Of a stretch of DNA of 64,000 nt, positions 12,138 to 23,411 are shown in pieces. Below the pieces are notes generated by a model that worked only from the letters and a program-made list of their open reading frames with translations, did not search any database and was not told the DNA's origin. Every line of letters begins with the position of its first letter. The stretch's first letter is position 1. The stretch comes from Celoporthe dispersa (taxonomy: Eukaryota > Ascomycota > Sordariomycetes > Diaporthales > Cryphonectriaceae): assembly GCA_016584495.1 (NCBI GenBank), contig WAID01000009.1, positions 2,108,001 to 2,172,000 of the forward strand. Direction: 5' to 3'. Both the position numbers and the translations under genes were made by a program.

Positions 12138-14667
12138 GAGAGCTTATTTTAGGAAGGGCGAGCTGTTATGGTGTTTGTATGTTTAGACTTTCCGGAAAGA
12201 GAGAGAGATCGATCAATCTCGATTGTGAGCCTTTTTTTCCCCTTCCTTCGCCTCACTCCGCGTGGCTGACTATTGGCAAACTCGGAAATTAGTCACCAAC
12301 TGCTTAGTACCCTTCTGGTGCGACCCGTCCTTGTTACTATGACCATATAGCATGTACATACCCTACTGGGTGACTCTATAGTATGTGGTTTCTATAGCCC
12401 TGGGTAGGTTCTGTCGATTTTGATTCCCGAGTGGGACCACCCATCGACCGCCGGCTCCGAGCTACTACTTATCTAAGGCTTTCTGAATGTCCGAGTCGAC
12501 CCAACCTCTGTCCGGCTGGACTCCCGATATCTTGCCACAATGACGATACCAAATAAACACGCGGGAGAGAAAGAAAAGAAAAGGATAAGTGTATGTGATG
12601 GTGGTGGGCCGGAAGGGGAAAAGTGGGGGAAGGTCTAGATGCCCGTGTGCTCTAGTATGAAATATGAGGACCCATGTGTAGCAGCACGCTGAAGGCCCAG
12701 AACATGCTATAGTACAGTACATGAAATCTTGTTGACAAAAACAGAACCTCACGGGTGTTGAGTATGGTTTTTTCAAGTCTGGTACCGCGAACGGCAACTC
12801 CACAGCAGAGGAGATCGGACGGAGATCAAGATGACGAACTGCTATGACTACCACAGTAGTATTCCGGCTCTATGCTCCATACCGCGACGCTGGCACCGTT
12901 TGGAAGTCTACTCCACCGAAACCCGTATCATCATCGTCAACAACAGCGCTGTGTGGTGGCAGCCACCGCAGTTTCGCAAGAGGCCTTCTTGTCATTAGTC
13001 GTACATCCTACTTGGCATAATACCCAAACGCAAACGCAACATTTAACAAGCTTAACAGATACATTTAGACATATAGTATAAAACAATAATTATTGAAGAT
13101 TTCATGCATACAAAGTATATCACATAACATGTGTGTAAAAGGAAGAGGGGGGGGGAGATCTTGTGTCCTGATTCCCCAAACGCAAACTTGCTGCTAGTGC
13201 ACAGGTGACAAGCCCTGAGATCTCTGATCCCAGGGGGCCTTTACCGGGGGGGAGCCTTCTGGCCCGTCCCCCTTCTGAGCCCAAATCGCTTGGAAGTCTC
13301 GGGGGCCGCTTCCGGTTGGGCAGGCCTGGACAGCCCCTCACCCCCCCTGGCTCAGCGGCAGGACATGCTACCAGAGTACCACGGTACAGGGCCAAACGGT
13401 CCTGCTGCGAATGGTACGCATGTGCTGCAGAAGACCGCGGCCCCACAGGTGCAAATCACGCTGGCTCTTGCCGGAAGCCAAATGATCCTTCCCTTTTTTT
13501 TTTTCTTTCTTTTCCCACACAGACGTCGCACATCCTCCTAATCGCTACTGATACTCTCACGGCGACCTACGACTCCCAGGTGAGCTCCTCTCGTGTGAAA
13601 GCAAGCTAGCTGCTGGTCCTAGATAACACGATCCAGGCATACATACTATGTACATACTGTGCTGCAGAGGGGCGGAAAGGATAACGTCTCCCCTGAAGTA
13701 GCAGATCGCCTCGAATTGAAGGTCTCGTGCGCGCGATCGAGAGCATGCACGCAGATACATCGACATGGCGAGTCCTCGACGGGTGGCTACGGTATACAGC
13801 TGAAGAACAAGCGCGACTTGGCCTCGACCCTAGGACAAGACTGATACTATAGTAGGTAAATACGATATTGAGCTTGAACAAGACCGGAATCCCGGGTTGA
13901 TCAGCAGCACTGGCTCCGTTGTTCCTCCTCTCTTCTTCCTCCCTCCTCTCTCTCTCTCTCTCTTTGGCGTGTCGACCAGCGCTAGATCTACAGGACGGCG
14001 TCGACGTCGAGCCCAACATGCTTCGTCTCCTGCCCAATACGGCACTGCGGGAGCTCGCGGGGCCAATGATGAGTGTACTGCTTGTTCTTCTTGTTCTTAG
14101 TGAGAGGAGGGACGGGCCACTCCCAGGTCTCTGGGCCTAGAGTTCTCTGTCTCCTTGTGCAGGGAGTAGACACTCGGCGGCTCTCTTTCTAACTCACAAA
14201 TGCCCGCCCTCTCGGGTTATCGCCTGTTGAGCTAGTAAGCAAGCAAGCGCGTCGGAATATCGGAGGCAAAGAAGAAAGAAAACAAACATCATCGTGGGAT
14301 CTCAAGATGTGGCAGGTACGATCCGTCCAAATTAGCTTCCCACAGCTGTCAGATGTCGAGAGTGGAGGACCTGCCGTCACTCGAAAAGACGACCAGACAG
14401 GAATCAAGGTTTACTCCTCTTGTTATCTCTTGTGTCGCTATCATAGCACCGGCGCCGTCGATGACGAGACCTGCAGATGACTGACCAGCCACCATGACCT
14501 TTTGCGTCTCAAGTCGTTCATTAAACCTTGTCGACACGGGGCTCTGCTACCACAACCAGCCTCGACACAGGGGACGGGCGCCTTCTAGTTGTTCCAAGTA
14601 CCTCATCGTCTTTGGACAAGCACGGAACTTGTGTTAGGTCCAACCAACCACAACCCCCTGGGCGTGA

Positions 14668-14688
14668 GGGGTGGGGAGGGGGGAGGGG
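14668..14688 (+). other. G-quadruplex-type G-tract cluster
   Basis: Four G tracts of 4, 4, 6 and 4 bases separated by single bases. The pattern satisfies the usual intramolecular quadruplex rule. Intergenic. Confidence 0.6.
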
Positions 14689-17600
14689 TAGAGTCTCCTG
14701 ACAGGCCCCCTGGCAGGGCTCTAAGCCGAGCCCGCATGTGTCAATTTCGGCGCCAAACAGACCGAGCGGGACGGAGCGCAGAGGACAGAGAGGAAGAGAG
14801 AGGGAGAAAGAAGAAGAAAACAAGGGTTGACCGATCTCTGATTTCTCCAGAGATGTGTGCACCTGTCTCAGACCTGCATGCGATGATCTACCAGTAAGAA
14901 GCCCCAGGTCCTCACGGGATGGTCAGTTGGGTGGCAATGAGGAAAGGCGCGGGCCCTGTCCCCTCCGCACCATCAAATCTTCAGCCTGGCTGCTGCTGCT
15001 TCTCTCCTTCTTCTTCTTCTTCTACTCCTACTGTACTTTCTCCTTCACCCCCCAAACCACACCCCTCCCCTTCCCGACCAACCCCCCTTGGACCAGACCA
15101 GCTTAGCAGGTAGGGTTGCACTGCAGCACGCGGCCTCCCACCTGCGCACAACGTCTGGTGACTTGCGTGAAACCCTGAAAAATGAAAAGTGTGTGTATGT
15201 GTGTGAGTGGGTTGCGCGCGTGGAAGAAAGGGTTACCTCATCCTCCTCCTTCTCCTGCCAGAATTCGGGACGATCGAGCCTGCATCCCATCGCAGCATCC
15301 GCCGACGCAACCAGGCGACTCGATGCTGCTGCTGCAGCTGCTACTTTGAGTGGCGGTAAGTGGCAGTGGCAGTGGCGGCGCCGTCCTGGGGTGATGAGGC
15401 CATTGTGACGCCAGCTGAGCCACCATGTGATGCCATAGGTCGTCTTTTTTTCCTTTCTTTTCCTTTTCTTTTTTTCCTCTTGGCATTTTTGCCGAAGAAA
15501 GCGAGCAAAGGGGGGGTGGAGGGAGGAGGCGGAGAGGCGCTGGATGGACCCGACACCGCAGTAGACGACGATCTGCCGGCTTATTCACACACCCACACCC
15601 ACACACACCATCAGAGCAGTGCCCTTTTTCTTTCTTCTCTTGCCCTCTGCACCTGCCTCCTGGCTTGCTATGTTCTCCTTGCGTGAACGTCATCCATACC
15701 TCAGAAGGGTCATCTAAGCCCGTGGCAGTGACTAGTGGACCCCTCCTGCTGTGCAACTCTAGGCTGATGATGAGAAGAGCGAGCAGCGCCTGCCTCGGTC
15801 CAGCCATCTGTTGGAAGGCAGGATCGAGATGAAGCCAAGGGGGGTTTGTGGGGTTGGCTCTTTGTTCTTCTTTCTCTTCAGTGGCGTCGTCGTCGGGCCT
15901 TGGCCTGCAAGTGCTCCGTGACAACCGTCCAAAGACGACGGGAAAGGAAAAGAGATAAAGAGGGCAAACCTACTCCTCCTGTGGTGTCAAAGCCTTTCCG
16001 GGAGCACGCAGCCACAAGATGGTATTCAGATTCTACCTGGCCCGTGTGCGCCCGCCGCCCACATCTCTGCAAGCGCAGGACTGTACTCACATCACTCGGG
16101 ATGGTCTCAGCACCCGGATCGAGAACAAGGCGGGAGGAGGGAGGGGAGACGGAAGAGGGTGGGTGCATGACCTAGGCAGCTGCCCCTCCCACTCGTCGCA
16201 CCGAACCCATCGTCCTATATTATTATCTATACGATAGCTTACTGTACCTACCAGTCGGATGGCGACAGGCGTTCGTATCACGATAACCCCTCTCCCCTCT
16301 CCAGCCTGGGTGCGCCGCCGGCCCAGATCCAAGTGAAGCAAGTGAAGAGAGAGGGATAGCCCGGTCGTTGTTGGTGCTGGTGCTGGTACTGGCGCTGAGA
16401 GGGCTCTGTGATTTAAGAGGTATATATTTAGGGTCTGCTGGCTACCACCAGGCATCACTCCGAAGGTTCAGAACCAGGCCTGTTAGCGCTGTAAGTATCT
16501 TCTCGCTTGGGTTTCTAGGCCAGCGTTCAAGTCTACTACTGGCCTCCTTCTTGCACTGTCTTCATGAGAACCACGCGAGCCCCACAGGAGTGCTCACAAA
16601 TCCCGAGCTAGATGTGAACGCCCCCGTCTTTTCCTCTTTTGATTTTTTTTTTCTTTCCCCCTTCTTCTTCTTAGACGGTTCGAGAGCCCTTGTCTTTTTT
16701 TCATTACTATTTCCACCCCCCTTGCAGGTCGTATTGGGTGTTACATCCAGTGTCAGGCGACTCCAGAACACGAAGCGGTCCAGAACCAACCCCCACGACC
16801 TCTTGGAGCCTGGCTGAGCTGAGCAGCTTCGCTCGAAGACGAGAGCGGAGCCAGATGTGCAAGGATGGGTGAGCGGGACTCTACACGAGAGCCAGAGATT
16901 TTCATGAATTCATACCTAGCATGTACAGGTACAAAGTACGTCTGCTTCCTCATGACGACATGATGAACCGGGCTGGAGCACATTTGTCACCTCGGGCTTG
17001 GCTTAGGTACCTACGTACTTGGTCAGGCGCCAGGTCAAAAGGTCTACGAGAAGATCTCTTTGAGAGACCCCCGTGACCTTATCTCGACAGGGCCCCCAAG
17101 AGAAAGCCACCGGTGGTTCCCGTGGCGGGAGGGAAAACCCAAAGACGGACCGGACAGGCATCTCCGGTCGGATACCGTCGTTCGGTCGGCTTGGCCCGGC
17201 TCCACGGTAGTTCCAAGGGGGAGCTCGACATTACGAGCATGAACAGGTTTCGCAGAATGGCTGTGGGCACTCACTCGACGTTGAGAAGGCTCTGGGAGAC
17301 ACTGCTGGAGTCCACAGTGTCATAGCGGGCTCCTGGCAGGTCGTACAGGACGTCAACGCCTATCTATTACTGCGTTCTCATCTGTAACGCAAATATGTCC
17401 CACCCAAGTTGTGTCGGCAATGTGCAAAGCAATGAGGAGAGTCACGAGGCCTGCGGCGTTGCTTTCATGACATGCACACACTCCCGCCCTGTCCCGCCCG
17501 CGACAGCTCTTATCCCACAAGAAGAGTTTCGGGACCCCTGATCCGCTCTGCCACGCAACTTCTTCATGACCCCAACCTGGGCCGCATGTCTCTCGCGGGC

Positions 17601-17859
17601 TGTTCCCACCGATATTTCGCTCCGTACCTTCTCTCAAGACACGGGTGCCCTCTGGCTCATTCTCTCTACTTCTTCCACCGTCACAATCCCGCATTGACCA
17701 CATGACCTAGACCTTTAGAGCCCGTGCGTTCTCTACCAGCAGCAGAGCGGTCGTCACAGGCTCGGATCGGCGCCGACGGTATGACCGGCGTGACGGTTGC
17801 TATTGTTCACCCTCAGCAACCATGATTATAGCACGCTGTGAGCCCGCAAGAGGGAGGGG

Positions 17860-17881
17860 GAGAGAGAGAGAGAGAGAGAGA
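17860..17881. repeat. (GA)n microsatellite
   Basis: A GA dinucleotide array of about 10 units, intergenic. Confidence 0.85.
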
Positions 17882-19553
17882 CGGTCCCGTATAGTGTCGG
17901 CACCTGCTCTTCAAGCGGTAAGCATGTCCTCGCAGGATCGTGATCCTCGCCTCCAGGTGCTGGCGTGACTGCCTGCTGCTGTGCCGCTCGAGCAAGGCGG
18001 TTTGACGGAGGAGGCCTTCGACAGGGGACGCCCACGTCCTGCAATGTCGAGACAACCCCTTGGGTGTCATTTTCAGGTCCGAAAGGTGACAGGCTCGGTG
18101 GTCCAATCCAGGCTTTGACGGTTGGGAGAAGAAAGCGGGCATCTCACAAGGCTTCCGTGACTTTCCTACACCCCTAACCTCCCACACATCGTTTATCCTT
18201 CCTCGTGACGATACCCTACCCTACCTCTACCGTGGCTGCCTTCTTCTTCTTCTTCTTCTACCGTGTCTCTAATGGCCGGCGAGGGCGTTCTCGAACACGC
18301 CACACCCTTGCGTTCGCCTGCCGAGGACGTGGAGGAGGACGAGGAATATGACGGTGGGCCCACGTCGCCCGTCGGGATCTGCCAGCTCACAATATTATGG
18401 AGTGTCCTGGTTAATGGTAGCGAAGTTCAGCCCCATGAGACTCGGTGTTGTAAGTAGTCAAGACTGGAAAAGCCGTCAGACGTTGAGCGTCGATGCGGAA
18501 ACGTGGATTGGGCAGCGAATGAGCAGAGGCCGCACCACCGTGAACCCTGGCTGATGGCGTACGGTGGGCAAATGAGACATGCATTGGAGGCTGAAAAAAA
18601 GAAAGAAAGAAAAAAGATAGGGACCCAATAGAAAGGGGGCTGCAGTGTATATATTCGGCATCTGACATTCTTGGCGTCGAGGTCAGTGGCGCCACCATCC
18701 TTTTATTGACGAGCCAGTGCGAGGTTTGTCGATAAGTCTCGCAAGAATGCACATGTAGCATCTCACTCTTGTGAGTTGCTTGTGACGAGCCGAGTTTGTT
18801 GTGCATTCATACTGAACCTCTGCGAAGGCGGCTAATGTCATGGTAGGATACTCTCTTCCCACACGAAGTTGCTAATATATTATTGTATGCAGTACATTTC
18901 CCAAGCACTTGTGTAGAATGATGATTAAGCACCCAAAATAACGCCTAACTGCTTACTTTGGAGCATGAACCCCAGATATTCCCCCCCTCCCCCCAAAAAA
19001 AAAACCTCCACGATTACGATTGTGAACCACTGTGCGTTTATTGACGTGGTCAAAGGCCTTCTTCTTTCCGGCGCTGTGCTACTGTGCACTAACCCAACAG
19101 CGATGTGAGGCCAGCAATGCCAACGAACCAATTTAAACAATGTCATTGGTTACAATACGGCGCTCCTGCGCTTATGTTGGTGTCTCATTTCCTCGAAGTT
19201 CCGTTCGCTGCCTCTCATGCAAGAGTCGGTGGGTCAAACTCATGTAAGCGGCCAGAAACCGCGTGGCCACCCAACGGCTGGTCGACGTTGATTAATTAGG
19301 CACTCAGCGACTATATCGCCCAATGGTGCCTACATAGAGCCTGGCCTTGTGGCAAACATGGAAAGCCCTAGATACAAATACGATAGCTTCCACTCTGGAT
19401 TTCTCTGCTGAACATCTTGGGCATCCTCTCTCTCCCTTCAGACCTCGCCCAACATCCTCCCTCTCATTACATTCATAACCCATAGACAACAATATCCATA
19501 ATTCTATATTATCGTTCCCTCTTATCTCTCTCAAGCCAATCCATTAATACAAA

Positions 19554-20494
19554 ATGAAACATGTCCTCGCCCTCGTCCCGCTCGCCATGGGAACCACCCA
19601 CGCCTTCAGCCTGAGCAACGCCCTAGCCGAGATCAGCACCCTCTTTCCCAACAACATCGCCTTCAAGGGCGCAGACGCCGTCATCTCCACCCTCGAAAGC
19701 ACCGCCGGCAAGGTTCTGGGCTACCAGGAAACCCGCAGCGACCTCGTCAACGGCGACTGTGGGGACGTCATGCTCATCTTTGCCCGGGGCACCGGCGAGC
19801 CGGGCAACGTGGGCGCGCTGGTCGGGCCCGAGTTCCTCGACGAGCTTGTGAGCGCGCTGCCTGGGAAGAATGTCTCCATGCAGGGGATTGACCCCAGCTC
19901 GTACCCGGCGACGGTGGCGCAGTATTTCACGGGGGGTTCTACCGGTGGCGCCGAGGAGATGTGAGTATTCCCCCTTGTTACAGTAGACACAACTTGGGAC
20001 CTGGTTTGCTCTCTTTTCTTATTGTGCGCGTGTATAAAAATTAAAAAAAAAAAAAAAAAAGGAAAGAAAACGTGTCTGACTGGGATCATGAATTATATTA
20101 TTAGGGCCACATATGTGAACGAGACAGCAACATCGTGTGCCGGCACATCAATCATCATGAGCGGCTGGTCTCAGGGCGCACAAGTCGTTCACCTGGCTGC
20201 GAGCCAAGTAGGGCCCTCTGGCATGTCAGCTGTCAGCGCGGTTGTGACATTTGGAGACCCAGGTATGCTGCTCCCTCACCTGAGCTCCCTCTAGTCGGCC
20301 TTTCCCTGATATCTGACACCGGTACAATCATAGACAGCAACTCGACGATCGCTGGCATCGACTCCAGCAAGGTCAAGGTAATCTGCCACGATGATGATGA
20401 TATCTGTCAGTTTGGAGCTATCCTGGGCCCGACGCATTTCACCTATGCTGAGGATACTCCCGCTGCTGCGTCCTTCGTGGCCTCGGTGCTGTAG
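19554..20494 (+). CDS. Secreted cutinase-family esterase (CE5)
   Basis: There are three exons: 19554-19960, 20105-20262 and 20334-20494. Introns 19961-20104 (GTGAGT...TTAG, with an A18 run) and 20263-20333 (GTATGC...ATAG) both restore the frame, giving 241 residues, the usual cutinase size. A signal peptide occupies roughly residues 1-18. The nucleophile motif reads GWSQGA with Ser158, where classic cutinases have GYSQG. The acid loop is CHDDDDIC (Cys206-Cys213, Asp210 in the catalytic slot) and the base is His223 in GPTHFTY. Cys69 and Cys147 would form the other conserved disulphide. The family hydrolyses cutin and other short polyesters outside the cell. The Tyr-to-Trp change and the poly-Asp acid loop suggest a diverged substrate; acetylxylan esterase is the sister alternative. 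The leader before the ATG is pyrimidine-rich, as is common in well-expressed fungal genes. Confidence 0.9.
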
Positions 20495-21673
20495 AATGTC
20501 GACCGAGGGAGGTGGAGGAGAGCATACTGGCAACTTAATAATGCAACCGAGGGTTTGCTACATAAACTCCAGCGGTCTTAGATATCAGGACTGGTCCTGG
20601 GCTGGAAACTGTCTACATAATTAAACATATAGATTTGGTATCCATAATACAATGTGTATATACAAAGAGGTGTTCGGCCTTGTCTAATGCAGCGATATAT
20701 GCACCTGCAAGACAAGTAGCGTGTTGGTACCGCGGTCTGCATGTCTCGCTCTGAGAGGTATTATTTGTTGGTATTCAAACCGGAGAAGGACACTCTGACA
20801 ATACAGCTAGGCGGGAGGCATGAATGTCTGTTGGTGAGCAGGATGTCAGCTAGCTTTTGGTGGTCTGTGTGTATGAATAATACCATATATCAGTCATTAT
20901 TGCGTGGCCTGATCTACCAAGTCGAAGAGCCCCGCGCAAGAGCGAGTCTGACGTGAGTGTATTGCAAGCACCGTTTTTTTATCCTTTTTTTTTTTTGAGT
21001 GTTTGGACACGAGTAATAAATGGTCTTGACAACTGAGTACAGAAATTAATTACCTACTGGTATCTGAGTCAAATTATATTCTGCTGATTGATATATCTAC
21101 ATGGTGGTCGTTGATGACTCTTAATCAGAATCCAGCACCGGGCACATTGGCCGTCCTTGAGCACATCAACCTTGACAGCCGTGATGCCTATAGTTAAATT
21201 ACCTAAGTAGTGGCTCAGCCTTGCGTACGGCCTGAGACAAGACTGAGCGTCTAGCCCGCAGGAGAAAGGTATGCACGACTATAGGGAGCCGCTAATGGGA
21301 AGAAGACGAGGCATCAGAGTCAATGGAGCTCATCGTCAAAAAGAAAAGTGAGGTGAATGGGCGTCGTTGGTATCAGAGGCATGGTGCCTGAGTTCCTACT
21401 TTGACATGGAAAGCCACGATTTCCTGAATGAGTTCTACCTTTAGATGCCAAGATACAATTGAAAAAAGAGAAAAGGAAATGTAGATACATAAAATCCATA
21501 AATCGTATGTACTTAAAACCCAATCAGATAAGAAAAACCGCTCTCTTCATGCTCATCCTTGACCGTGATAATCTGTAAATACAATGCCAAAACCCCAGGT
21601 GCTTACTGTGTTTATTATGAATATCTGTGCCTGTCTACGCGGCCGCAGCCCTGTCATGATCTAGCATGTCCCA
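20495..21673. other. Convergent intergenic region between cutinase and Myb genes
   Basis: AT-richer than the surroundings, with T runs (20974-20997). It serves as 3' flank for both neighbours; no gene, repeat element or RNA gene is recognised. Confidence 0.55.
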
Positions 21674-23411
21674 TTATCGTCTCATGTGGCGTTCGTCCAC
21701 CATGTAGTCCATCTGCACGTGTCCATCTTCCACAAACGGTGCAATCGACTGAGGGACTCCTCTCGACGGCGCCCAGCTCACGTTCGGTCTCTGTGCCGTG
21801 GCAGTAGTAGCAAAAAGGCCCGGGTTGTAAGTGGCCCAGGATACATCTTGCCCATGTGGTTGCGCAGCGACAGCCCCAGCCGTGCCCGGCGGCATCATGG
21901 CAAAATTGCCATCGGTCGGCGGGAAGTATGACGAGTATGTCGACTGCCTGGGGGCGGCGCCGGAATGGGGTGCTAGACAGTACTCATCTCCCGCCATGGC
22001 ACTGCTGTCCATCCACCGGAACGAATCTGGATTTAGGCCTGACACGCCTGGGAACATGGTCGGGTTGTTGGGCTGAGGTGCAGCCGCCGTGGACGGGCCC
22101 GCGAACCCCGAGAACATCTCAGCCCCAAAACTCTCTGGTGTTGTTGTGATGACAGTGCCGGGCGAGGTCCCATTGCTCTTGCGTATATTGAAGGGCGAGG
22201 CTTCGAGCGCCAATCGGTCGGTATCTTCATAGATTGTCTGTGGTTCGGCGGTCGCTCGACGGCTGCTGGAGGCAGATGGTGACCCTGTGTCAGATCGTCT
22301 GCTGGGGCTCTGCCGACCTGACCTGGAGCTGTAGCGTGTCAAGATAGTGTACCTGGTGGTTTTTCACGAGAGTTAGCTTTAAATTCCAGAGGTTGATCCT
22401 TCCTTTATATATATATATATATATATATATAAAGCCTTTTCGGAGATACTTGCTGGTTCCTGATGTTGTTGGCCGATCTGGACGGGAGATATCTCTCTTG
22501 TATCAGCTTCCAGCTACTTCCGTGGACCTTGTACGCATCCAGAAGAGTTCGGATCTAAAGCAAAGTGTTATCAATTATTAGTTACACGTACCAAAACCTG
22601 GACGAGGGTGAATTGTGGAAAGACCCTGATACCACGCACGGAGTGTTCGTCTCTGCCACAAAGTGGCCAAGTGCTTGGGAACAAGATAACAAAACAAAAA
22701 GGGTAGAACTTGACTTACTTCGTCTTTTCTTCCACGGCTGTCGGTCCAGTTCTGGGTTAAGACAGTGATACCATCTCTTCGAACACTCTGCATTTGAGAA
22801 TTACCATGTCAGTTTTTTTGTCAAAGGGTTGCAAGTTGCAACTCCATCTTGGCTAGCAACTCAGAAGGACAACCTCTGCTGGTAAATACTCACGATCGGC
22901 ACTGCGCGTCCCCATGGCCCGGGAGACATCCACCCAGGATGTACCATATTGTTGAATGAGGTCTTTGAGCTGAATATCTTCTTCCACTGACCAAGGTCCC
23001 TGTATAAACAAGAAGAAGAAAAAAAAGAATTGCACAATCAGCCATGTGTCAATTACACAAATAGCCAGGAAGAACCTCCAGAGAGGACTCACCTTCTTGA
23101 GATTCCAAGCCATCCCATTCAGGTACCTTTTACGACAGTCCTTGTTGTTTCTAAGGGGAACCCTCTTGGCGATCTCGTTCCAGTTGATCGAGTTCCCTCG
23201 GCCGGTAGGGCCTAGGGACGGTAACACATTTACAGTCAATATGTGCATCTTGCGAACAAGTCTCTGTGTGTAGACGTGACCAAGAGAAGAAGAAAGAAAA
23301 GAAAAAGTCAAGGTGCTTGAAGGATAACTACTCACGAGCCAGCTCAGCCTCCAGACCTTGAAGCAGGGCCTCATCTTCCTCGATAGTCCACTTTCTCTTG
23401 TCCTTGGTCAT
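21674..23411 (-). CDS. Myb-like DNA-binding transcription factor with three repeats
   Basis: There are six exons, 23411-23336, 23211-23093, 22999-22894, 22787-22719, 22554-22454 and 22352-21674, giving about 382 residues. Repeat 1 spans KWTIEEDEALL through WNEIAKRVPLRNNKDCRKRY. Repeat 2 is GPWSVEEDIQLKDLIQQYG with TRSADQCSKRWYHCLNP across a junction. Repeat 3 continues as IRTLLDAYKVHGSSWKLI and RSANNIRNQYTILTRY. The C-terminal 230 residues are Ser/Pro/Gln-rich and look like an activation region. There are two complications. Exon 4 ends with an A4 run (22725-22728) that must lose one base for the frame to read WKKDE into repeat 3. The last intron (22353-22453) keeps the frame only with a GC donor (GCAAGT). 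The tryptophan spacing matches c-Myb/BAS1-type proteins. Targets are unknown. Confidence 0.85.
22406..22431. repeat. (TA)n microsatellite inside the last Myb intron
   Basis: An uninterrupted TA array of 13 units lies wholly within intron 22353-22453 of the Myb gene. Length variation there would alter intron size but not the protein. Confidence 0.9.

Larger units (their letters stand above)
9391..19553. other. Gene-poor region of about 10 kb upstream of veA
   Basis: I found no ORF with domain-like or family-like sequence on either strand. The first few hundred bases are probably veA leader and promoter. The rest is a patchwork of GTAC/TACTATGTA-type motifs (10.07-10.27, 11.50-11.52, 12.3-12.4, 13.64 kb), microsatellites (GT at 11048-11074, CTC near 11289-11322, GA at 17860-17881), an A21 run (12117-12137), a G-tract cluster (14668-14688) and C/T-rich tracts. 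The longest small ORF with any coding look is around 18272-18457 (acidic EDVEEDEEYDGG), too weak to call. The region could hold veA regulatory DNA or non-coding transcripts. Confidence 0.5.

Noticed and set aside
18263..18457. Small plus-strand ORF with an acidic EDVEEDEEYDGG segment
   Set aside because: Only about 60 codons, with no splice extension, family or promoter signal; the opposite strand has an equally plausible Ser-rich ORF.
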